A stretch of 6,925 nucleotides of DNA from JAJNPS01 sp031426185 (GTDB taxonomy: Bacteria; Pseudomonadota; Alphaproteobacteria; Rhodobacterales; Rhodobacteraceae). Below the pieces are notes generated by a model. It ran no database searches, was not told the origin of the DNA, and worked only from the letters and a program-made list of their open reading frames with translations. The stretch lies in assembly GCA_031426185.1 (NCBI GenBank), contig JANPKV010000220.1, positions 1 to 6,925 on the forward strand, read 5' to 3'. Positions within the stretch are counted from its first letter, which is position 1. Each line of letters begins with the position of its first letter. The translations under genes and the position numbers were made by a program. Shown here piece after piece: positions 1-6,034 of this stretch.

Positions 1-1
1 C

Positions 2-1474
2 CAGGTGCAGCGCTATGCCGACACGCAGCCTCTGTTTGCCAAGTTCGGGGTGGAAAGCTACCTCGCCTCGATGTTCAACCCGGTGGTGCAGCTGAAATCC
101 GGTGGCTACATCGTGATCGGCGTGACCGAGGCGCTGGTCGCCGTCGACGTGAACTCCGGTCGGGCCACGAAAGAGGGGTCGATCGAGGAAACCGCGCTCA
201 AGACCAACCTGGAGGCCGCCGAAGAGGTCGCCCGCCAGCTGCGCCTGCGCGACCTTGCCGGTCTGATCGTCATCGACTTCATCGACATGGAAGAGCGCAA
301 GAACAACCTCGCGGTTGAAAAGCGCATGAAGGACAAGCTCAAGACCGACCGCGCCCGCATCCAGGTGGGCCGCATCTCGGGCTTTGGCCTTTTGGAGATG
401 AGCCGCCAGCGCCTGCGTCCGGGCATGCTGGAATCGACGACACAGCCTTGCCCCAGCTGCCACGGCACCGGCCTGATCCGGTCCGATGACAGCATGGCGC
501 TGAGCGTCCTGCGCGCTTTGGAAGAGGAAGGCACACGCAAACGCTCCAAGGAGGTCTTGCTCAAGGCCCCGATCGGCATCGTGAACTTCCTGATCAACAA
601 CAAGCGCGAGCATATCGCGCTGATCGAAGCGCGCTATGGCATGTCGGTGCGGATCGAGGCTGATCCGATGCTGATCAGCCCCAACCATTCCATCGAAAAG
701 TTCAAGACCGCAACGCGCGTGGTCCACGAGGCTCCGGCCGCGATCTCGGGCAATGCCAGCCTGATGGGCGCACCGGTCGATGATTTCGACGACGAGGATC
801 CCATCGACGAGGTGATGGAGGACGAGGTCGATACCATCGAGGCGGATGAGGATGCCGCAACCACCGAGACGCCGCAGGCTGATCGCGGTGATGGCGCCGG
901 AGGCATCAAAAAGCGCCGCCGTCGTCGTCGTCGCCGCAAGGGCGGGCGCGATGGCAACGACGCCGAAGGCACGGCCGAAGCGGGCGATGACGCATCTGGC
1001 GATGACGAGGGCGACGATGAGGAAGCCGATGCCGCACCGGCGGCCGCAGCTCTGCCCGAGACAGATGCCGCTGACGCATCCAAGCCCACGAAAACGCGCA
1101 GCCGCAGCCGTGGACGTCGCGGCGGGGCAAAGCCTGCATCCACCAGCGACGAGCCTGCGGGTGCCGAGGCCGCAACCGAGGTGGCCTCAGAAGCGGTGAT
1201 TGCCGAAGTGGCGCCAGAGCCCGCACCGGTCGCCGCGCCGGAGCCCGCGCCGGCGGACCCGACAGCAACCGACGAGCCCAAGCCCAAAAAGCGGGCCTCG
1301 CGCGCCAAGCCCAAGGCGGTCGCGACCGAGGCGGCTGCCGACGTGGTTGTCGAGGAACCGGCACAGGCAAGCCCCGAACCCGTGGTCGCGGCGCCAGCCA
1401 CCGCAGCCGCCGAGCAGGAAGCCGAAGATCCGGCCAAGCCAAAACGCAAGGGCTGGTGGTCGCTTGGCCGCTAG
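2..1474 (+). CDS. rne: Ribonuclease E, C-terminal two thirds (5' truncated by window edge)
   Basis: RNase E is the endonuclease that starts mRNA decay, matures rRNA and tRNA, and scaffolds the degradosome. The frame is open to the left edge, so the S1 domain and start are missing. Counting the codon at 5 as residue 1, the DNase I-like catalytic core has Asp48 (in AVDVNSGRAT) and Asp91 (in IVIDFIDM), matching E. coli Mg-binding D303 and D346. The Zn-link CPSC has Cys149 and Cys152, matching C404 and C407; the constant offset of 255 means no indels across this part. The small domain follows to about residue 235. Residues 255-489 are a low-complexity tail: acidic 259-283, Arg-rich 302-315, acidic 328-341, basic 362-375, Pro/Ala repeats (EPAP at 405 and 413), basic 425-437, and a terminal GWWSLGR. 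The tail and length favour RNase E over RNase G. The gene ends at TAG, followed by a GC hairpin. Confidence 0.96.
   Translation, partial: QVQRYADTQPLFAKFGVESYLASMFNPVVQLKSGGYIVIGVTEALVAVDVNSGRATKEGSIEETALKTNLEAAEEVARQLRLRDLAGLIVIDFIDMEERKNNLAVEKRMKDKLKTDRARIQVGRISGFGLLEMSRQRLRPGMLESTTQPCPSCHGTGLIRSDDSMALSVLRALEEEGTRKRSKEVLLKAPIGIVNFLINNKREHIALIEARYGMSVRIEADPMLISPNHSIEKFKTATRVVHEAPAAISGNASLMGAPVDDFDDEDPIDEVMEDEVDTIEADEDAATTETPQADRGDGAGGIKKRRRRRRRRKGGRDGNDAEGTAEAGDDASGDDEGDDEEADAAPAAAALPETDAADASKPTKTRSRSRGRRGGAKPASTSDEPAGAEAATEVASEAVIAEVAPEPAPVAAPEPAPADPTATDEPKPKKRASRAKPKAVATEAAADVVVEEPAQASPEPVVAAPATAAAEQEAEDPAKPKRKGWWSLGR
914..937 (+). repeat. Eight tandem CGY arginine codons in rne
   Basis: Eight consecutive CGC/CGT codons encode Arg304-Arg311 in the tail of RNase E, flanked by Lys on both sides. 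It is a trinucleotide tract, so slippage would change the arginine number without breaking the frame. It is most likely an arginine-rich RNA-binding patch rather than a regulatory repeat. Confidence 0.7.
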
Positions 1475-1494
1475 CGAAAAGCGCGCTTGATCAA

Positions 1495-1520
1495 GGGGCG
1501 GCGCGGAAACGCGCCGCCCT
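1495..1520. terminator. GC-rich hairpin between convergent rne and TusA-family gene
   Basis: Ten G-C pairs plus one G-U pair (GGGGCGGCGCG against CGCGCCGCCCT) close a GAAA tetraloop at 1506-1509. It lies 20 nt after the rne stop and overlaps the stop codon of the convergent gene (1519-1521). Neither side has a clean T tract (plus side: AAGACTTTGC; minus side: TTGATCAAGC), so termination could be partly Rho-dependent, or the stem may mainly protect 3' ends from exonucleases. A shared, bidirectional role is inferred from position. Confidence 0.6.
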
Positions 1521-1749
1521 AAGACTTTGCGCGGATGAAGTAGCGACTGACGCCACCATCGGTGTCACAGCCCAGATAGACATGTCCCGCCTCGGCACAA
1601 AAATGCGGAACATCCACCGCAGCCATCGGGTCGGTCGCCCGCAGGCAGAGGACGGTTCCGGCAGGCACGCCCATCAGCCGTTTGCGTGCCCTCAGCACCG
1701 GCAGCGGGCATAGCATCCCCTCGCAGTCCACTTCGACATCGTATTCCAT
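1519..1749 (-). CDS. TusA/SirA-family sulfur carrier protein
   Basis: This encodes 76 residues, the usual size for the TusA family of small cytoplasmic sulfurtransferases, which carry a persulfide on one cysteine to tRNA thiolation, molybdenum cofactor or sulfur oxidation pathways. The family signature is present near the N-terminus as CEGMLCPLPVLRARK, with the CPxP cysteine at Cys14 (codon 1708-1710). A second conserved stretch is the LRATDPMAAVDVPHFC region. The start at 1749 is preferred because AGGGG sits 8 nt upstream and because family members begin just ahead of this first beta strand. The frame stays open further upstream (ATG at 1779, TTG at 1896), but that extension has no family resemblance. 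It is convergent with rne and divergent from ccdA. Which TusA pathway it serves cannot be told here, since no partner enzyme is visible. Confidence 0.9.
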   Translation of the reverse strand: MEYDVEVDCEGMLCPLPVLRARKRLMGVPAGTVLCLRATDPMAAVDVPHFCAEAGHVYLGCDTDGGVSRYFIRAKS

Positions 1750-1757
1750 CGCGCGCG

Positions 1758-1762
1758 CCCCT
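1758..1762 (-). promoter_or_regulatory. Ribosome binding site deciding the TusA-family start
   Basis: AGGGG on the minus strand, 8 nt before the ATG at 1749. The alternative ATG at 1779 has only a weak GGCGTGG upstream, so this site supports the shorter 76-residue product. Confidence 0.5.
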
Positions 1763-1861
1763 GTTGCGTCACCCGACATATCCACGCCGGACGCCCGAGT
1801 GCCAGCCCCCGCCGCCGAGGGCAACGCCTGCTCCGGCCCGGATTTCAGCCAGACCACGTCA

Positions 1862-1909
1862 AAGTGACCCCAAGCGCAAGTGACGGCGCGTGACAAAGAC
1901 GCTATGTCA
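1862..1909 (+). promoter_or_regulatory. Putative ccdA promoter/operator with repeated GTGAC boxes
   Basis: GTGAC occurs three times (1864-1868, 1880-1884, 1890-1894), the first two as a longer direct repeat AAGTGAC spaced 16 nt start to start. The third forms an inverted repeat, TGACA-N9-TGTCA (1891-1909). A weak sigma70-like pair is possible: GTGACG at 1880-1885 and TATGTC at 1903-1908 with a 17-nt spacer, which would give a very short leader before the ATG at 1927. The repeats are seen directly; promoter and operator roles are inference and the hexamers match poorly. Confidence 0.25.
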
Positions 1910-1914
1910 GACGC

Positions 1915-1921
1915 AAGGGAG
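1915..1921 (+). promoter_or_regulatory. Strong Shine-Dalgarno of ccdA
   Basis: AAGGGAG lies 5 nt before the ATG at 1927. It is the best ribosome binding site in the window and fixes the ccdA start. Confidence 0.7.
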
Positions 1922-1926
1922 CACGC

Positions 1927-2685
1927 ATGTTCGGAATTGACCTGATTGATGCGGGCCTGATGACGGCCCTTCTGATCGCGCTTGGCGCGGGCGTATTGTC
2001 ATTTCTGTCGCCCTGCGTGCTGCCGATCGTGCCGCCGTACCTCGCCTATATGAGCGGGATCAGCATGGGCGAGCTGACAGCGGGCGTGCAGTCGCGCTTT
2101 CGTGTCGTGGTGCCGGCCCTGTTCTTCGTGCTTGGCTTGTCGACCATCTTTCTGCTTCTGGGGTTTGCTGCATCGGCGTTCGGGACCTTCTTCCTCAGCT
2201 ATCAGGTCTGGTTCACGCGGCTGTCGGGCGCTGTAATCCTGATTTTTGCGCTGCATTTTCTCGGCGTTTTCCGCATCCCGATCCTGGACCGCGAAGCGCG
2301 GCTTGACGCCGGGGATCAGGGGGGAACTGCGTTCGGGGCCTATGTCCTGGGATTGGCTTTCGCCTTTGGCTGGACGCCGTGCATCGGACCGCAGCTTGGC
2401 GCCATCCTGTCCATTGCCGCCCAGGAAGGCAGCCTGTCGCGCGGCACCGTGCTGCTGGGCGTCTATGCGGCTGGCCTGGGGCTGCCCTTCCTGTTTGCCG
2501 CCCTGTTCATCGAACGCGCGATGGGCGTGATGACGCGGCTCAAGCGCCACATGCGGACAATCGAGCGCGCGATGGGGGTCTTGCTGTTGATCGTCGGCCT
2601 GGCGCTGATCACGGGTGCCTTCACCGATTTCAGCTGGTGGCTACTGGAAATCTTTGACGCGCTGGGGATCCCCATTCTCGGCTGA
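1927..2685 (+). CDS. ccdA: Cytochrome c biogenesis protein CcdA
   Basis: CcdA is an inner-membrane protein of the DsbD-beta/CcdA family that moves reducing equivalents from cytoplasmic thioredoxin to periplasmic thiol proteins, keeping apocytochrome c cysteines reduced for heme attachment. The 252-residue product has about six hydrophobic segments (roughly 12-34, 60-85, 95-117, 135-160, 172-196, 212-232). The paired redox cysteines are present: Cys30 in SFLSPCVLPIVPPY and Cys152 in GWTPCIGPQLG, each next to the conserved prolines. Length is typical for the short stand-alone CcdA. The start is set by AAGGGAG 5 nt upstream. It is divergent from the TusA-family gene and lies directly upstream of the hydrolase and P450 genes; its stop overlaps an ATG (TGATG at 2683-2687). 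It could serve other periplasmic thiol proteins as well, since no ccm gene is in view. Confidence 0.95.
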   Translation: MFGIDLIDAGLMTALLIALGAGVLSFLSPCVLPIVPPYLAYMSGISMGELTAGVQSRFRVVVPALFFVLGLSTIFLLLGFAASAFGTFFLSYQVWFTRLSGAVILIFALHFLGVFRIPILDREARLDAGDQGGTAFGAYVLGLAFAFGWTPCIGPQLGAILSIAAQEGSLSRGTVLLGVYAAGLGLPFLFAALFIERAMGVMTRLKRHMRTIERAMGVLLLIVGLALITGAFTDFSWWLLEIFDALGIPILG

Positions 2686-2703
2686 TGCCGCGCGTCTTGG
2701 CCC

Positions 2704-2735
2704 CTTACACCCACGGCATTTTGTGCCACTATGCT
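2704..2735 (+). promoter_or_regulatory. Possible internal promoter ahead of the hydrolase-P450 pair
   Basis: CTTACA at 2704-2709 and CACTAT at 2727-2732 are separated by 17 nt, with TATGCT overlapping at 2730-2735. A start near 2740 would give a leader of about 20 nt carrying AAGGG before the ATG at 2760. The match to sigma70 hexamers is only partial, so this is a weak call. Confidence 0.2.
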
Positions 2736-2759
2736 GGCGGGCCACAAGGGCAGGGGTGG

Positions 2760-3995
2760 ATGACGGGTCTGGCACAAGCCACGACGGAAGGCGGTCCGGT
2801 GCAACCGTTTCGGCGGCAGGTGTTCTACATTCCGGGTTATGACCCGTTCCCGCCCCGCCGTTACCGCGAGCTTTACCGCACCGAAGCGGCGGCGCAGGCG
2901 GCGATATCAGGCTACCAGATCACCATGCTCCCGCAGCGCGGCGGCATGGGGTGGGGCGTCAACGCGCGGATCGGCGGGCATGGCTCCGAAGCACAGATCG
3001 ACGTCCTTGTCTGGTCGGATCTGGTGCAGGGGTCGATGCGGCAGGGGATTGCGGCCACCTATGCGCAACTTGTGCGTACTGCCTGGACCTATATCGCATC
3101 GGGCGCATTGTTCCGTCTGATGCGGCTGCGCAAGGGGCCGATGATCGCAGCGCTTTATCCGGTCGCGGTTCTGGTGGTTCAGGCCGTCATCGCGATCCTG
3201 GTGGTCTGGGCCTTTGCCCGGTACGGATCGCGGCTTTTGCCGGGGATGGGGGGCGCGCTGGCATCGACCGCTGTCGGGGTGATCATGGGCGTGGCTCTTC
3301 TGCACCTCTTTCGCCGGTTGGATGCCAGGGTCTTTGCCCATTACCTGATGCATGACTATGCCTTTACCGCGCAGGCGGGCGGTGCGTATCCTGCCGCACT
3401 TGAGGCCCGCATGACGGCGTTCCGCGCCACCATCCGGGCAAGCCTGGACGAGACGCTTGATGAGGTGCTGGTCGTCGGACATTCCTCCGGGGCGCATCTG
3501 GCGGTGTCAATTCTGGCGGACCTGACGCGCGCGGGCTTGCCCCCGAAACGCCCGGCCCTGGGGTTCTTGTCGTTGGGCCAAGTCATCCCGATGGTGTCGT
3601 TCCTGCCGCGTGCCACGCGCCTGCGCGCTGACCTGGCGCTGATGGCGGCACAAGACGACATTACCTGGATCGACGTGACGGCCCCGGGCGACGGCTGCGC
3701 CTTTGCGCTGTGTGACCCTGTCGCAGTGACAGGCCTGTCGCCCCCCGACAAGCGCTGGCCTTTGGTGATGTCCGCCGCCTTTACCCAGACCTTGTCTCCC
3801 GACCGTTGGCGCGCCCTGCGGTGGCGCTTTTTTCGCCTGCATTTCCAGTATCTCTGTGCGTTCGACCGACCCGGCGACTATGACTATTTCCAGATCACTG
3901 CAGGCCCCGTGACATTGGCTGACCGGTTCGGCAACCGGACGGCGTCCAAAAGCCGGATCGAGACACCGCTGTCCGGTTATCGGTCGGTCACATGA
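2760..3995 (+). CDS. Membrane-anchored putative alpha/beta hydrolase (function unknown)
   Basis: From the ATG at 2760 this encodes 411 residues. An N-terminal strand and loop VFYIPGYDP (21-29) resembles the start of alpha/beta-hydrolase folds. Two hydrophobic helices follow (about 127-153 and 161-183), and after them comes a nucleophile elbow, VLVVGHSSGAHLA, with the GxSxG motif at 240-244 and candidate nucleophile Ser242. Asp305 (WIDV) or Asp311 and His361 (LHFQYL) are possible triad partners, which is a guess. Substrate is unknown; esterase, lipase or thioesterase-like activity is plausible. Starts considered: ATG 2685 (overlaps the ccdA stop as TGATG, no Shine-Dalgarno, N-terminal 25 residues look non-coding), ATG 2760 (AAGGG 9 nt upstream, chosen) and GTG 2799 (GGAAGG 7 nt upstream, begins just before FRRQVFYIPGYDP). 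Its stop overlaps the P450 start by ATGA, so the two are translationally coupled. Confidence 0.8.
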   Translation: MTGLAQATTEGGPVQPFRRQVFYIPGYDPFPPRRYRELYRTEAAAQAAISGYQITMLPQRGGMGWGVNARIGGHGSEAQIDVLVWSDLVQGSMRQGIAATYAQLVRTAWTYIASGALFRLMRLRKGPMIAALYPVAVLVVQAVIAILVVWAFARYGSRLLPGMGGALASTAVGVIMGVALLHLFRRLDARVFAHYLMHDYAFTAQAGGAYPAALEARMTAFRATIRASLDETLDEVLVVGHSSGAHLAVSILADLTRAGLPPKRPALGFLSLGQVIPMVSFLPRATRLRADLALMAAQDDITWIDVTAPGDGCAFALCDPVAVTGLSPPDKRWPLVMSAAFTQTLSPDRWRALRWRFFRLHFQYLCAFDRPGDYDYFQITAGPVTLADRFGNRTASKSRIETPLSGYRSVT

Positions 3996-5335
3996 TCCCG
4001 CCCAAGCCCCTGGCACGTCCCGACAAGGTGTCGCTTCGCCAGTACCTGCGGCTTTTTCGGGCCGATATCCTGTCGGCACAGCCGGCACGGTTGTATCACG
4101 CCTGGATGGCCGAGTTCCGGACGCCGTTTTTTCGCAGCTACCTCTGCAATGACCCAAGCCTTGTTGCCCGCGTCCTGAATGAGCGCCCCCGCGACTTTCC
4201 CAAATCCGCCCGGATTGGCGAGGGGTTGCGACCTTTGCTTGGGCAATCGGTCTTTGTGACCAACGGGGCGGATTGGGAACGCCAGCGCCGCATCATCGAT
4301 CCGGCTTTCGCGGGTGGCAGGCTGCACCACGCCGTGCCCGGCATCTGGGCCGCCGCAACTGCCGCCGCCCAGCGTCTGACCGAAGGCGAACACGACGTCG
4401 AGGCACCGCTCAGCCACGCCGCCGCCGACGTGATCTTTCGCACGCTGTTCTCGATCCCGATCGAAGATGCGCTTGCGGCACGGGTCTACACCGCCTTTCA
4501 GGCATACCAGCGGTCGCAGCCCCTGTTGAACCTGGCTGCGTTCCTTCCGCTGCCCGCCTGGGTGCCAAGACCCCACCGCCGCGCCACCCGCGCATCGGCG
4601 CGCGAGATACGCGCGCTGATCGGGGCGCTGTGCGCGGCGCGCGCGGGGGCCATAGCCGACGGGACCGCGCCAGACGATCTGGCGACCAAGATCATGACGA
4701 CCGCAGACCCGCAGACCGGCCAGACCTTTACAACCGCCGAGATGGTCGATCAGGTCGCCATCTTCTTTCTGGCAGGGCATGAGACGTCGGCCTCGGCCTT
4801 GTCCTGGGCGCTTTATCTTCTCGCGACGCATCCTGACATGCAGGAAAGGCTTGCCCACGAGGTGGCCGTCCTGCCCGATCCTCCGGTCATGTCGGATCTG
4901 TCACGCCTGCGCCTGACCCGCGACGTCTTTCGCGAAACCTTGCGTCTTTACCCGCCGGTTCCGATGATGGTGCGCGAAAATGCCCGGCCCGAAATCATGC
5001 GGGGCAGGGCGGTTCGGCCCGGCGCGCAGATCGTCATCAGCCCCTGGCACCTGCACCGCCACGACCGCATCTGGGACAACCCGGACGGCTTTGATCCTGA
5101 CCGGTGGTCCCGCGAGGACAGCAAGCCATCCCAGCGTGACGGCTACCTGCCGTTTTCGGCCGGACCCCGGGTTTGCACCGGTGCGGGATTCGCGATGGTG
5201 GAGGGCGTCCTGATGCTGGCGGCCCTGCTGCGCGTCTGGCGGTTCCATCCGGTCGAGGGGAAAGTGCCGGTGCCGGTGGCCCATCTGACCGTCCGCTCAA
5301 AGGCAGGCATACGGCTTGGCGTCACGCGCAGGTAG
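3992..5335 (+). CDS. Cytochrome P450 monooxygenase
   Basis: This 447-residue protein is a full-length bacterial P450, a heme-thiolate enzyme that inserts one oxygen atom into an organic substrate. All hallmark motifs are present in order: C-helix WERQR (95-99, heme propionate contact), I-helix AGHET (261-265, acid-alcohol pair Glu264/Thr265 for oxygen activation), K-helix ETLR (Glu315/Arg318), PDRW in the PERF position (369-372), and the heme loop FSAGPRVCTG (388-397) with axial ligand Cys395 (codon 5174-5176). No N-terminal membrane anchor or fused reductase is seen, so it should be soluble and need separate ferredoxin or flavodoxin partners, none of which are in this window. The start overlaps the hydrolase stop (ATGA at 3992-3995) and has no clear Shine-Dalgarno, typical of coupled translation. 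CYP family and substrate cannot be assigned by eye; the hydrolase neighbour hints at an acyl or ester substrate, which is inference. Confidence 0.95.
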   Translation: MIPPKPLARPDKVSLRQYLRLFRADILSAQPARLYHAWMAEFRTPFFRSYLCNDPSLVARVLNERPRDFPKSARIGEGLRPLLGQSVFVTNGADWERQRRIIDPAFAGGRLHHAVPGIWAAATAAAQRLTEGEHDVEAPLSHAAADVIFRTLFSIPIEDALAARVYTAFQAYQRSQPLLNLAAFLPLPAWVPRPHRRATRASAREIRALIGALCAARAGAIADGTAPDDLATKIMTTADPQTGQTFTTAEMVDQVAIFFLAGHETSASALSWALYLLATHPDMQERLAHEVAVLPDPPVMSDLSRLRLTRDVFRETLRLYPPVPMMVRENARPEIMRGRAVRPGAQIVISPWHLHRHDRIWDNPDGFDPDRWSREDSKPSQRDGYLPFSAGPRVCTGAGFAMVEGVLMLAALLRVWRFHPVEGKVPVPVAHLTVRSKAGIRLGVTRR

Positions 5336-5341
5336 CGATGA

Positions 5342-5827
5342 TCAGCGGAGCGCGGACAGGCAAGCACCAAGTTCGCGGCCGAGGGCGACACGCTCATCTT
5401 CCGACAGGAATGCGCCGATCTCCACTTCGCGACCGTTTCCGTTCAGCGTGACGTAATGCGGGACCGGCCCTCCGGAGGCATGCACGTTCAGGCGCACCCA
5501 GAACGGGTTGGCCTGCCAGCTTTGCGAGGTGCCGCGGGGATTGTGACGGGTCAGCGTGATCTGCTCCGGCGACAGCGACAGTTCTTCAACGATTGTGCGG
5601 TCGCGCGCATTGGACCGCAATGCCCACCAGATTGCAGCCACCGCACCGACCACAAACGGCAAAAGCCCCCACAACACTGGCTTGCCGACCATCACGACCA
5701 AAGGCAAAGCGATCAGGGCGGCAGTCGTGCCGATGAACCAGACGAACCCCGTTTCGGTCAGTGACCGGTAGGGCCAAAGCCGCAATGTTTGCAACTCTGG
5801 TGTGGAGGTGGTCCATTCGTAGGGCAT
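5342..5827 (-). CDS. DUF2244 domain membrane protein
   Basis: This encodes 161 residues matching the DUF2244 family as known from Alphaproteobacteria: an N-terminal MPYEW start, two close transmembrane helices (about 28-47 and 50-70), then a soluble domain with the conserved run WQANPFWVRLNV (104-115), VTLNGNGREVEIGAFLS (126-142) and a C-terminal helix. Its biochemical role is unknown. Members are, to my knowledge, often found near cytochrome oxidase genes, which fits ctaD here. The start at 5827 is chosen from family resemblance; the frame is open to 5950 with another ATG at 5866, but no start has a convincing Shine-Dalgarno (only AAGG about 12 nt upstream). The stop is 6 nt from the convergent P450 stop with no terminator between. 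The ctaD terminator lies upstream, so it probably has its own promoter, which I could not identify. Confidence 0.88.
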   Translation of the reverse strand: MPYEWTTSTPELQTLRLWPYRSLTETGFVWFIGTTAALIALPLVVMVGKPVLWGLLPFVVGAVAAIWWALRSNARDRTIVEELSLSPEQITLTRHNPRGTSQSWQANPFWVRLNVHASGGPVPHYVTLNGNGREVEIGAFLSEDERVALGRELGACLSALR

Positions 5828-5950
5828 CGGGCAGCGCCGCCTTTTCACAGTGCAGACAGCGACCATGCCACGCGCCGCGGTCCGCGCAAAGTGTCGAGGT
5901 GTCGCGGTGACGGGTCGGCTGTCTTCAGCGCCGCCCGCTCCCGGTTTCAC

Positions 5951-5960
5951 AAAGGCCTTT
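5951..5960. repeat. Perfect 10-bp palindrome AAAGGCCTTT
   Basis: A self-complementary decamer in the 207-nt gap between the DUF2244 gene and ctaD, 20 nt from the ctaD terminator. It is too short to be a terminator by itself and has no loop. It could be an operator half of the unidentified DUF2244 promoter or chance. The rest of the gap (5828-5980) shows nothing else I can support. Confidence 0.3.
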
Positions 5961-5980
5961 CGGACGAGATCATCAAATGC

Positions 5981-6010
5981 AAAAGGCCCCGGACATCGCC
6001 GGGGCCTTTT
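5981..6010. terminator. Rho-independent terminator of ctaD, likely bidirectional
   Basis: A perfect 12-bp stem, AAAAGGCCCCGG against CCGGGGCCTTTT, with a 6-nt loop (5993-5998). It begins 24 nt after the ctaD stop in the minus direction. Because the stem is bounded by A4 and T4 on opposite strands, a transcript from either side ends the stem with four U residues. It clearly serves ctaD; on the plus strand it could stop read-through from the ccdA-P450 cluster. Confidence 0.85.
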
Positions 6011-6034
6011 GTCATCTATCGCCGCTGCAGCGCG

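Noticed and set aside
634..1449. Long open frame on the minus strand opposite rne (271 codons), and further open frames at 906-1442 (minus), 846-1199 (plus) and 1200-1490 (plus)
   Set aside because: They mirror the low-complexity, GC-rich RNase E tail and translate into Ser/Ala or Arg/Pro runs with no domain. They are by-products of base composition.
1486..1495. CTTGATCAAG as an FNR-type site
   Set aside because: The FNR/FnrL consensus is TTGAT-N4-ATCAA; here the half sites overlap with no spacer, and the position is at the 3' ends of two convergent genes.
1750..1896. N-terminal extension of the TusA-family gene to a TTG at 1896 or ATG at 1779
   Set aside because: The added residues have no family resemblance, the 1779 start has a poor ribosome site, and the 76-residue form has the standard family length.
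3507..4858. Minus-strand open frames opposite the hydrolase and P450 genes (3507-4157, 3977-4858)
   Set aside because: They show no recognisable domain or start signal and lie opposite well-supported genes with complete motifs.
5828..5950. N-terminal extension of the DUF2244 protein by up to 41 residues
   Set aside because: Family members begin at or close to the MPYEW sequence, and the extension is Arg/Ala-rich with no ribosome site.
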